Both the position numbers and the translations under genes were made by a program. A DNA stretch of 64,000 nt from Streptomyces spiralis (GTDB lineage: Bacteria > Actinomycetota > Actinomycetes > Streptomycetales > Streptomycetaceae), in assembly GCF_014654675.1 (NCBI RefSeq), contig NZ_BNBC01000014.1:123030-187029 (forward strand). The letters run 5' to 3'. Below are positions 57,417 to 64,000 of this stretch, piece after piece. How positions within the stretch are numbered: position 1 is the first letter of the stretch; each line of letters begins with the position of its first letter. The notes below the pieces were generated by a model that saw nothing but the letters and a program-made list of their open reading frames with translations, searched no databases and was not told the origin of the DNA.

Positions 57417-58931
57417 ATGCACTGGCTCGACTGGGCCGCCGTCGGCGCCTACTTCCTGGTGATGCTCCTCATCGGCGTGTGGTCGCACCGGCGTGTCAAC
57501 GACGTCTCCGACTACTTCACCGGCGGCGGCAAGATGCCCTGGTGGCTGACCGGCATCTCGCACCACATGTCCGGCTACAGCGCCGCCGTGTTCGTCGCCT
57601 ACGCCGCCGTCGCCTACAACTACGGCATCACCGTCTACGTCTGGGCGTTCCTGCCGCTCGCCCTCGGCACCGGCGTCGGCGCCTGGCTCTTCGCCCCCCG
57701 GTGGAACCGCCTGCAGCGGCGCTTCAAGGTCGCCTCGCCGCTGGAGTACCTCGCCCGCCGCTACAACATCCCCACCCAGCAGGCACTGGCCTGGAGCGGC
57801 GCCCTGCTCAAGGTCTTCGACGTCGCCGCCAAGTGGGCGTCGGTGGCGGTGCTGTTGAAGGTCTTCACCGGCATGTCGATGACCAACGGCATCCTGCTGA
57901 CCGGCGTCGTCACCCTGCTGTACTGCACGGTCGGCGGGCTGTGGGCGGACGCCCTCACCGAGTTCGGCCAGTTCGTCATCCAGGGCGTGGCCGCGCTGTC
58001 GATGATGTGGGTGGTCCTCGACCGGCTCGGCGGCCCCTCGAGCCTCGGCACCCTGTGGCACCGGCTGCCGTCCGGGCACACCGACCCGCTCGTCGGCCCC
58101 TACACGGCCGGCTTCCTCACCGCGTACGTCGTCGTGAAGCTCTTCGAGTACAACGGCGGCATGTGGAACCTGGCCCAGCGCTACATGGCCACGGACTCCC
58201 CGCGCGCCGCCCGCCGTTCGGCGGGACTGTCGGCCGCCCTGTACCTGATCTGGCCCGCCGTGCTGCTGCTGCCCGCGGTCGCCGCGCCGGTGCTCATGCC
58301 GCACATCGCCGACCCGCAGCAGACGTACGCGCTGATGGCGCAGTCCTACCTGCCCATGGGCCTGGTGGGCCTCACCCTCGCCGGGATGTTCTCCCACACC
58401 ATGGCCATGGCCTCCTCCGACGCCAACGCCATCTCGGCGGTGGTCACCCGTGACATCCTGCCCGCCCTGATCCCCGGCTTCCGCGACGCGAGCACCGAGC
58501 GGGGTCTGCGGGTGGCGCGGGTGGTCACGGTGGTGTTCATCGCCGTCTCCATGGTCGTCGCCATCGAGGCCGACCACTTCGGCGGCGTCCTCGGGATCAT
58601 CGTCGGCATGGTGGCGGCCGTCATGGGCCCGATCTCCATCCCGATGCTGCTGGGCCTGCTGCCGGCCTTCCGCCGCTGCGGCCCACGGGCGGCCCTGGCC
58701 TCCTGGGCGCTCGGCCTCGGCGGCTACTTCCTCGTCAAGTACGGCCTGGACGGGGCCTCCCAGACCACCGTGGTCGTCACGCCGCTGGTCACCTCGCTCG
58801 TCGTGTACACCGGCCTCGGCCTGCTGCTGCCGGAACCGGACGCGGAGGCCGACGCCGTCGTCGCGGCCGTCTCCGGCCCGGAGCCCGGCCCCGAGGCCGC
58901 CGCCCTGAACCCGCTGGCGGAGCAGGCCTGA
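57417..58931 (+). CDS. Sodium:solute symporter (SSS family), probable glucarate uptake
   Basis: A 504-aa membrane protein with about 13 helices of the LeuT-like SSS fold. N-terminal features: DYFTGGGKMPWWLTGISHHMS and SPLEYLARRYN. It lies 76 bp after gudD in the same operon, so it most likely imports glucarate or a related sugar acid with sodium. AAGAAGG precedes the ATG. The substrate is inferred only from context. Confidence 0.88.
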   Translation: MHWLDWAAVGAYFLVMLLIGVWSHRRVNDVSDYFTGGGKMPWWLTGISHHMSGYSAAVFVAYAAVAYNYGITVYVWAFLPLALGTGVGAWLFAPRWNRLQRRFKVASPLEYLARRYNIPTQQALAWSGALLKVFDVAAKWASVAVLLKVFTGMSMTNGILLTGVVTLLYCTVGGLWADALTEFGQFVIQGVAALSMMWVVLDRLGGPSSLGTLWHRLPSGHTDPLVGPYTAGFLTAYVVVKLFEYNGGMWNLAQRYMATDSPRAARRSAGLSAALYLIWPAVLLLPAVAAPVLMPHIADPQQTYALMAQSYLPMGLVGLTLAGMFSHTMAMASSDANAISAVVTRDILPALIPGFRDASTERGLRVARVVTVVFIAVSMVVAIEADHFGGVLGIIVGMVAAVMGPISIPMLLGLLPAFRRCGPRAALASWALGLGGYFLVKYGLDGASQTTVVVTPLVTSLVVYTGLGLLLPEPDAEADAVVAAVSGPEPGPEAAALNPLAEQA

Positions 58932-59022
58932 TGCGGCCCCGCTCCGACCACCGACACAGGCCATCGAGAACAGACAGCACAGGCCGACCGAGAACAGACG
59001 AACAGATGGAGGTAATCCGCGG

Positions 59023-60345
59023 ATGAAGAGATCCTCGCTGGTGAGCGTCGCCGTCGCCCTGGTCGTCGGCACGGCGGGCTTCACCACGCACACGGCGTCC
59101 GGTGCGCGCGACGCCGCGCCCCGGCCCGCACAGACCGCCGCCGCGACGAGCGACGCCGGCGGCCACTGGGTGGACACCTGGGCGTCCATGCCCCAGTTGA
59201 CCGAGCCCGGCAACATGCCGCCCGCGCCCTTCACCCAGTCCGACCGCGTGTTCGAGCACGCCACGCTGCGCCAGACCGTGCACGTCGCCGTGGGCGGGCA
59301 GCATCTGCGGCTGCGCTTCTCCAACGCGTTCGGCGGCACCGACCTGCCCGTCACCGGCGTCACGGTGGCACGCCCGGCCGACGGCAAGGCGGGAGTCGAC
59401 GCGATCGTGCCGGGCAGCACCCGGACGGTGACGTTCGGCGGGCACCAGGGCATCGACATCCCGATGGGCGCTCAGGCGGTCAGCGACCCGCTGGACTTCG
59501 ACGTGAGGGCCGGGACCAACCTCACCGTGACCCTCTACCTCGCCGACGGCCAGGCCTCCACCTCCATCACCTCGCACCCCGGATCGCGCACCACGTCCTA
59601 CATGCTCGCCGGCGACCACCTGGACGACACCGCTCTGCCCGGCGCCACCACCGCCGACCACTGGTACTTCCTCAGCGGCCTGGAGGTGTGGTCGAAGAAC
59701 ACCACCTCCGCCACCGTCGTGCTCGGCGACTCGCTCAGCGACGGCCGCGGGTCCACGACCAACGGCAACGACCGCTGGCCGGACCAGCTCCAGGACCGGC
59801 TGCGGTCCCGCCCCGGCACGGCGGGCATCGCGGTCATCAACGAGGCGGCCGGCGGCAACCGGATCCTCCACGACGGTCTGGGCCCGGGTACCCTGGCCCG
59901 GCTGGACCGTGATGTCCTCGCCCAGAGCGGTGTCGACCGGCTCATCGTCTTCGAGGGCGTCAACGACATCGGCACGGCCGACGCGACCGAGCCGGCGATG
60001 AAGCAGGTCACCGACGACCTGATAGGCGCCTACCAGCAGATCGTCACCCGCGCCCACGCCCAGGGCATCCGCGTCTACGGTGCCACCCTCACCCCGTTCG
60101 GCGGCAACGGCTACGACGACCCGGCCGGCCTCCGCGAGTCGGCGCGGCAGGCGGTCAACCGGTGGATCCGCACCAGCGGCCGGTTCGACGCCGTCATCGA
60201 CTTCGACCAGGCGGCCCGTGACCCCCAGAACCCGCGCGCACTGCTGCCTGCCTACGACACCGGCGACCACCTCCACCTCAACCCGGCCGGGTACAAGGTC
60301 CTGGCCGACACGGTCCCGGTGCGCCTCTTCCAACAGCGCCCGTAA
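59023..60345 (+). CDS. Secreted SGNH/GDSL-type hydrolase
   Basis: A 440-aa exported esterase-like enzyme. The signal peptide (~25 residues, LVSVAVALVVGTAGFTTHTASG) is followed by an N-terminal beta-sandwich part (~45-225) and an SGNH domain. The nucleophile Ser is in VVLGDSLSDG, Gly/Asn elements lie in NEAAGGNRI and FEGVNDIG, and the Asp/His pair in GDHLHLNPAGY. It probably removes acyl groups from plant polysaccharide, which would suit its position 91 bp after the glucarate transporter. GGAGGTAA precedes ATG 59023. Confidence 0.9.
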   Translation: MKRSSLVSVAVALVVGTAGFTTHTASGARDAAPRPAQTAAATSDAGGHWVDTWASMPQLTEPGNMPPAPFTQSDRVFEHATLRQTVHVAVGGQHLRLRFSNAFGGTDLPVTGVTVARPADGKAGVDAIVPGSTRTVTFGGHQGIDIPMGAQAVSDPLDFDVRAGTNLTVTLYLADGQASTSITSHPGSRTTSYMLAGDHLDDTALPGATTADHWYFLSGLEVWSKNTTSATVVLGDSLSDGRGSTTNGNDRWPDQLQDRLRSRPGTAGIAVINEAAGGNRILHDGLGPGTLARLDRDVLAQSGVDRLIVFEGVNDIGTADATEPAMKQVTDDLIGAYQQIVTRAHAQGIRVYGATLTPFGGNGYDDPAGLRESARQAVNRWIRTSGRFDAVIDFDQAARDPQNPRALLPAYDTGDHLHLNPAGYKVLADTVPVRLFQQRP

Positions 60346-60461
60346 TCGAGGGACGGGGGCGTCGGCCCGGCCTGACGGGGCCCGGCGCTCCACAGAGGCG
60401 AGCAGGTGACCCCGTAGGGACTCCGCCGACGGCGTCGCTGCGCGCCCGTCGGGTCACGCAC

Positions 60462-60553
60462 GAGACGGCCGGTCACGCCCGAGACGGCCGGTCACGCCCG
60501 AGACGGCCGGCCACGCCCGAGACGGCCGGCCACGCCCGAGACGGCCGGCCACC
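60462..60553. repeat. 19-bp tandem repeat, four full copies and a partial one
   Basis: Units GAGACGGCCGG(T/C)CACGCCC start at 60462, 60481, 60500 and 60519, with a partial copy at 60538. Copies one and two have T, three and four have C at the variable base. Each unit contains the palindrome CGGCCG. The array lies between the 3' ends of convergent genes. No terminator was recognised nearby, so the array may take that role. Confidence 0.9.
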
Positions 60554-60571
60554 ACGAGGTGGCCGGCGCGG

Positions 60572-61816
60572 TCAGCTCGCCAGCCGGTCCACGGCGGCCA
60601 GCACCGGCGCGACGCCGTCCTCCCCGCGGATCCGGGCGCCCAGGGCCTCGGCCCGTCGCCGGTGGGCGGCGTCCCCGGTGGCCCGGGTGAGCGCCGCGGA
60701 GAGGGCGTCCGCGGTGAGCCCGCGCAGCGGGACGGCGCACGGGGCCACACCGAGACGGACCAGGCGCTGCGCCCAGAACCCCTCGTCGAACTGGACCGGC
60801 AGCGGCACCGCGGGCACCCCGGCGCGCAGCCCGGCCGCCGTCGTGCCCGCCCCGGCGTGGTGCACCACGGCGGCCATGCGCGGGAACAGCGCGGAGTGCG
60901 GGACCTCGTCGATGGTCAGCATGTCGTCACCGGCCGCCCCCAGCCCGGCCCAGCCCCGCTGCACCACTCCGCGCAGCCCGGCCCCGCGCAGCGCGCGCAC
61001 GATCGTCCCGCTCAGCCGGGCGGGATCGGGCACGGTGGCACTGCCGAGCCCGACGAAGACCGGGGGCGGCCCCGCGTCCAGGAACTCCCGCAGTCCGTCG
61101 GGGAGCCGGACGTCACGGTCGTACGGCCACCAGTAGCCGCACACCTCCAGACCGGCCCGCCAGTCACGGGGCCGGGGCACCACCAGTGGGCTGAAGCCGT
61201 GGTGCACCGGCAGGCGCAGCCCCGCGCGGATGCGGCGGGCGGTGCCGATGCGGGCGGCGGGCAGCCCCAGCCGGGCCCGCACGGTGGGCACGGCCGCCGA
61301 GAAGACCCGCTCCACGGCGAGGTTCACCCCGTGCCCGGCGAGGCGGTTCACCGGCGCTCCCCAGTGACCGCCGCCGAGCAGTGGAGGGGCGAACTCCCGG
61401 GTGGGCGACAGGGGTTGCAGATGGGTGCCCATGCAGGGCAGGCCCAACGCCTCGGCGATGGCGTGCCCGACCGGCCCCAGGGAGCCGGACAGCAGCAGGA
61501 CGTCGCTCTTCTCGGCCGCCGCGATCAGCTCGTCCGTCATGCGCGCGAGGGCCGCCCGCACCAGCCCGACGGCGCGCAGCATCTTGCCCGCGTCGGTCGC
61601 GCTGCGGTGCAGGCCCCGCCCGCGCGTGGAGTGGAGTTCGGCCCGCGGATCCACCGGCAGCGCGTGGAAGCCGAGCCCCGAGCCCGCGACCAGCGGCTCG
61701 AAGCGCCCGTGGGTGACCAGGGTGACCGCATGACCCGCGCGGGCCAGGCCGTGCCCCAGTCCGGTGAAGGGGGCGACGTCTCCCCGGGAACCCGCCGTCA
61801 TGATCGCTACGCGCAC
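60572..61816 (-). CDS. GtfB/sterol-type glycosyltransferase (second copy)
   Basis: A 414-aa GT-B enzyme. It shares with the enzyme at 52199-53410 the TAGSRGDVAPFTGLG beginning, the VVPRPRDWRAGLEVCGYWWPY linker-side segment (matching VPRPSDWRPGLEVVGTWWPY) and VVHHAGAGTTAAGLRAGVP in the donor site. The start is GTG 61816 (VRVAIMTAGS). It stands alone, convergent with the SGNH gene. The acceptor is unknown. Confidence 0.9.
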   Translation of the reverse strand: MRVAIMTAGSRGDVAPFTGLGHGLARAGHAVTLVTHGRFEPLVAGSGLGFHALPVDPRAELHSTRGRGLHRSATDAGKMLRAVGLVRAALARMTDELIAAAEKSDVLLLSGSLGPVGHAIAEALGLPCMGTHLQPLSPTREFAPPLLGGGHWGAPVNRLAGHGVNLAVERVFSAAVPTVRARLGLPAARIGTARRIRAGLRLPVHHGFSPLVVPRPRDWRAGLEVCGYWWPYDRDVRLPDGLREFLDAGPPPVFVGLGSATVPDPARLSGTIVRALRGAGLRGVVQRGWAGLGAAGDDMLTIDEVPHSALFPRMAAVVHHAGAGTTAAGLRAGVPAVPLPVQFDEGFWAQRLVRLGVAPCAVPLRGLTADALSAALTRATGDAAHRRRAEALGARIRGEDGVAPVLAAVDRLAS

Positions 61817-61893
61817 GACGGCCAGTATGGCCGCGCCGCCGCCCCCCGCCGGTGAACGACCCGTCGGATCGCGGAGCCTTCACCCCGCGCCGT

Positions 61894-62742
61894 TCACACC
61901 CCGAGCTGCCGGGCGGCCGCGTCCACGGTCTGCTCCAGAAGCGTGGCGATGGTCATGGGACCGACACCGCCGGGCACCGGCGTGATGAGCGAGGCCCGCT
62001 CCACGGCCGAGTCGAAGTCGACGTCGCCGACGTTGCCCTCGTTGTAGCCCGCGTCGATCACGACCGCGCCCGGCTTGATGTCCTGGCCGCGGACAAGCCG
62101 CGGCCGGCCCACGGCGGCGACCACGACATCCGCCTCCCGGACCACGGATGACAGCTCACGCGTCCGCGAGTGGCAGTACGTCACCGTGGCGTCCCGGGCC
62201 AGCAGCAGCATGCCCACCGGCTTGCCGAGGATCGCGCTGCGCCCGACGACGACGGCCCGCTTGCCGGCCAGGTCGACGTCGTAGGCGTCGAGCAGTCGCA
62301 GGATGCCGCCGGGCGTGCAGGAGACGAAACCCGGCAGGCCGAAGCTCATCGTGGCGAAGGAGGCGAAGGTGACGCCGTCGACGTCCTTCTCGGGCGCGAT
62401 CGCCTCGAACGCGGCCCGCTCGTCGATGTGCTCGCCGACCGGGTGCTGGAGCAGGATGCCGTGGACGGAGGGGTCCTGCGACAGCGACCGCAGGGTGCCG
62501 ACCAGTTCCTCGGTGGTGGTCTCGGCGGGCAGCGCCACACGGCGGGAGTCGATGCCGGCCTTGCGGCACCGGTTCTGCTTCATGCGGACGTAGGTGACGG
62601 AGGCGGGGTCCTCGCCGACCAGCACCGTCGCCAGACAGGGCGCCGTGCCCGTGCGGTCGGTGAGTTCGGCGGCCTTCCGCGCGGTCTCCTCGACGATGCG
62701 TCGGGCGAGCGCGGTGCCGTCCATGAGTCGGGCCTGGGACAT
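61894..62742 (-). CDS. folD: Bifunctional methylenetetrahydrofolate dehydrogenase/cyclohydrolase
   Basis: A 282-aa cytosolic enzyme of one-carbon metabolism. It has the active-site segment SVTYVRMKQNRC (the conserved Tyr-x3-Lys), VHGILLQHPV (matching the QLPLP region), VVVGRSAILGKPVGMLLL for the cofactor and PVPGGVGPMTIATLL near the end. It interconverts 5,10-methylene-THF, methenyl-THF and 10-formyl-THF. ATG 62742 follows AGGAG. A ZTP riboswitch precedes it, which ties expression to the purine intermediate AICAR (ZMP/ZTP), a marker of 10-formyl-THF shortage. Confidence 0.95.
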   Translation of the reverse strand: MSQARLMDGTALARRIVEETARKAAELTDRTGTAPCLATVLVGEDPASVTYVRMKQNRCRKAGIDSRRVALPAETTTEELVGTLRSLSQDPSVHGILLQHPVGEHIDERAAFEAIAPEKDVDGVTFASFATMSFGLPGFVSCTPGGILRLLDAYDVDLAGKRAVVVGRSAILGKPVGMLLLARDATVTYCHSRTRELSSVVREADVVVAAVGRPRLVRGQDIKPGAVVIDAGYNEGNVGDVDFDSAVERASLITPVPGGVGPMTIATLLEQTVDAAARQLGV

Positions 62743-62748
62743 GGTCCA

Positions 62749-62777
62749 CTCCTGAGCGTTCGACGGAATCACCCAGG
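62749..62777 (-). promoter_or_regulatory. Expression platform of the folD riboswitch: Shine-Dalgarno sequestering pair
   Basis: On the transcript, CCUGGGUG (62777-62770), the 3' strand of the aptamer, can pair over 8 bp (with two G-U pairs) with CGCUCAGG (62758-62751), which overlaps the AGGAG ribosome site (62753-62749). Binding of ligand would hold CCUGGGUG in the aptamer and free the ribosome site. The mechanism is inferred from pairing only. Confidence 0.6.
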
Positions 62778-62844
62778 CGCGCGGCTACGACTCTGCGTGG
62801 ACCGCTCCCCGGTGGTGCTCCACCTCAGCGCCAGTCACGGCCCC
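62769..62844 (-). ncRNA. ZTP (pfl) riboswitch upstream of folD
   Basis: The transcript reads GGGGCCGUGACUGGCGC, then GGUGGAGCACCACC, then GGGGAGCGGUCC and finally GCGCGCCUGGGUGA. These are the conserved parts of the pfl/ZTP aptamer. Pairings: P1 GGGCCG/CGGUCC, hairpin GGUGG/CCACC, and the pseudoknot GGCGC/GCGCC. The ligand ZTP/ZMP accumulates when 10-formyl-THF is short, and folD is a known target gene class of this riboswitch. Confidence 0.9.
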
Positions 62845-63374
62845 GCCCCAGCCTAGCCGAACCCGCCCGCCGCCCCGGCAGCGCCCGCGGCGAACGGGCG
62901 CGGGCCCGGGGCCGCACCGCGCGCAGCAGGGACCTCACCAGTGCGGCGGAGGCCAGCCGCTGTGTCGCGGAGGCGGCCCGCGAGGGCCGCAGCCGCGCGG
63001 AGTGGGACCCGCCCACTCCGGCGCGGGCCGAGAAGCTCCACGTCAGCCGGGAGCTGACCTGGACCCGCGCGGCCTTCCGCCCTACTCGTCCCATGTCCGC
63101 ATCATGATCCGATCGGCGATCCTGCCGTCGCGCAGCGCACCGGCGTCGAAGGCGGGGCGTGCCGTGGTCGCCATGTGACCTCCCACGAAGCCATGACCCG
63201 GCCGGAGCGGGCCGTCACGGGCCTCTCCTTCGAGCGTCCTCCGCCCTTCCGTGCCCGGCAAGCGGGACCGCGGCCCGCGGTGAACGCCGCGTTCCTCCGC
63301 CGCTTTCTCGTCCTGTCGGGTGAGCGGGGACCTCAGGCCGTGTCCGGGTGGGGGCCGGCGGCGTTGCTGAGGGC
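62845..63374. other. Intergenic gap upstream of the folD riboswitch
   Basis: About 530 bp without a gene I can support. A minus-strand 89-codon frame (63094-62825) is Arg/Ala-rich and runs through the riboswitch, so it is not a gene. A 30-codon minus-strand frame at 63174-63082 has GGGAGG upstream but no recognisable product. The folD promoter must lie here. Confidence 0.5.
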
Positions 63375-63677
63375 ATGATCTCCACTCGACGTATCTTCAC
63401 CGTCGTCGGTCTCGCCGCTTCCGTCACGGGTCTCGCCGCACTGCCGGCGAGCGCCGCCGACACCGGGGTCCCGGTCGTCGGTCGGCTGGTGCCGCTCGGC
63501 ACGGTCGACTCGCTCGCCCGCACCGGCCTCCCCGCCGAGCAGCAGAACGCCGTCCCCTCGGTCTCCGGGCAGCTCTCCTCCCTCCACCACGTGCAGGACC
63601 TCAACCAGCTGAACCAGCTCAGGCAGGTCACCGGCCTCGTCTCCCCGCTCTTCGGGCTGGTGCCCGGCATCCACTGA
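63375..63677 (+). CDS. Small secreted protein of unknown function
   Basis: A 100-aa exported protein. The signal peptide (IFTVVGLAASVTGLAALPASA) ends at residue ~27. The mature part is short, Leu/Gln/Val-rich and lacks cysteines, with SSLHHVQDLNQLNQLRQ and VTGLVSPLFGLVPGIH at the end. ATG 63375 follows TGAGGG. I do not recognise a characterised family; similar small secreted proteins occur in many Streptomyces. Confidence 0.75.
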   Translation: MISTRRIFTVVGLAASVTGLAALPASAADTGVPVVGRLVPLGTVDSLARTGLPAEQQNAVPSVSGQLSSLHHVQDLNQLNQLRQVTGLVSPLFGLVPGIH

Positions 63678-63775
63678 TCCCGCGGGCGCGGCGACCGGCC
63701 CCGACCGCCGCCGAACCGCGTGGCCGCCGGTAGTGTCGGGACCACGAACAACGGTCGACGGAAGGGACCACCACC

Positions 63776-64000
63776 ATGGCCCAGGAAGTGCGCGGCGTGA
63801 TCGCACCCGGGAAGGACGAGCCCGTACGGGTCGAGACGATCGTCGTGCCGGATCCCGGGCCCGGAGAGGCCGTCGTACGGGTCCAGGCATGCGGGGTCTG
63901 CCACACCGACCTGCACTACAAACAGGGCGGCATCAACGACGAGTTCCCCTTCCTCCTCGGCCACGAGGCGGCCGGCGTCGTGGAGTCGGTGGGGGAGGGG
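63776..64000 (+). CDS. mscR: S-(hydroxymethyl)mycothiol dehydrogenase, N-terminal part (runs off window)
   Basis: The first 75 residues of a zinc-dependent medium-chain alcohol dehydrogenase. The catalytic zinc Cys and neighbouring residues are in VQACGVCHTDLHY, and the second site in FPFLLGHEAAGVVESVG. The beginning VRGVIAPGKDEPVRVETIVVPDPGPGEA is typical of the mycothiol-dependent formaldehyde dehydrogenase MscR, which oxidises the formaldehyde-mycothiol adduct and also reduces S-nitrosomycothiol. AGGGACC precedes the ATG. The 3' part is outside the window. Confidence 0.88.
   Translation, partial: MAQEVRGVIAPGKDEPVRVETIVVPDPGPGEAVVRVQACGVCHTDLHYKQGGINDEFPFLLGHEAAGVVESVGEG

Noticed and set aside
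60462..60553. CRISPR array or attachment site
   Set aside because: The repeats are contiguous without spacers and there is no integrase or tRNA nearby; it is a simple tandem repeat.
62825..63094. 89-codon minus-strand ORF upstream of folD
   Set aside because: It is Arg/Ala-rich, has no recognisable family, and its 3' end runs through the conserved ZTP riboswitch aptamer, so it is best explained as GC-rich open frame.
1..64000. tRNA or rRNA genes
   Set aside because: I saw no cloverleaf-compatible sequence with conserved tRNA boxes and no rRNA-like stretch on either strand; a tRNAscan search would be needed to exclude a missed tRNA.

Overview
This window is a stretch of a Streptomyces chromosome, or of a very close relative. 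The DNA is very GC-rich with strong third-codon GC bias. Many genes start with GTG. It carries a Streptomyces subtilisin-inhibitor gene, a streptogrisin-type protease, a Tat-exported glycosidase, several SpoIIE-type phosphatases and the start of a mycothiol-dependent dehydrogenase. Most genes look like ordinary arm or near-arm content: secreted enzymes, regulators, sugar-acid catabolism and antibiotic-protection genes.

Layout. 1-6.4 kb: the end of an FMN azoreductase, a flavoprotein, an aldo/keto reductase, a sigma-like protein fused to a lectin domain, a universal stress protein and an ArsB/NhaD-type permease that probably starts at CTG. 6.4-12 kb: a DUF4232 lipoprotein, a receptor Ser/Thr kinase divergent from an ECF-like sigma factor, and a PAS-PAS-GAF-PP2C-ATPase sensor phosphatase. 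12-17.1 kb: a GH2 beta-galactosidase, an ECF41 (SigJ-type) sigma factor and a small antitoxin/degenerate Fic pair. 17.4-23 kb: a lactate oxidase-type enzyme, the secreted protease inhibitor, a hairpin-shaped mobile-like element that supplies the stop codon of a CDGSH iron-sulfur gene, a HemK-like methyltransferase, an iron-containing redox enzyme, and an ArsR/AHSA1 pair.

23-31.4 kb is the most distinctive region. It holds a complete NHLP-type double-glycine peptide export operon: a 71-aa precursor, an HlyD adaptor, a C39-peptidase ABC transporter and a second NHLP ABC transporter. It is transcribed divergently from a streptogrisin-type protease. The predicted 48-residue core peptide has no Cys, Lys, Arg or aromatic residue, is anionic, and has internal G-L-V-D repeats. 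No modification enzyme is adjacent, so it does not look like a standard lanthipeptide or a cationic bacteriocin.

31.4-41 kb: two head-to-head SpoIIE phosphatases, small hypothetical proteins, a MarR-MFS-hydrolase operon with a palindromic operator, and a YfcE-like phosphodiesterase. 41-49.1 kb: a minus-strand cox-type molybdenum hydroxylase cluster (coxS-L-M-D-E, then xdhC and coxG). CoxL carries the form II-type AYRGAGR motif. 49.3-53.4 kb: an antibiotic-response block with an Otr(A)/TetM-like ribosomal protection protein preceded by a 36-codon leader ORF, a TipA-like MerR drug sensor and a translationally coupled glycosyltransferase. 53.4-60.3 kb: a secreted beta-propeller protein and a glucarate catabolic operon (kdgD-gudD-SSS transporter-SGNH hydrolase) behind a 30-bp operator palindrome. 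60.4-64 kb: a 19-bp tandem repeat, a second glycosyltransferase of the same type, folD controlled by a ZTP riboswitch, a small secreted protein and the start of mscR.
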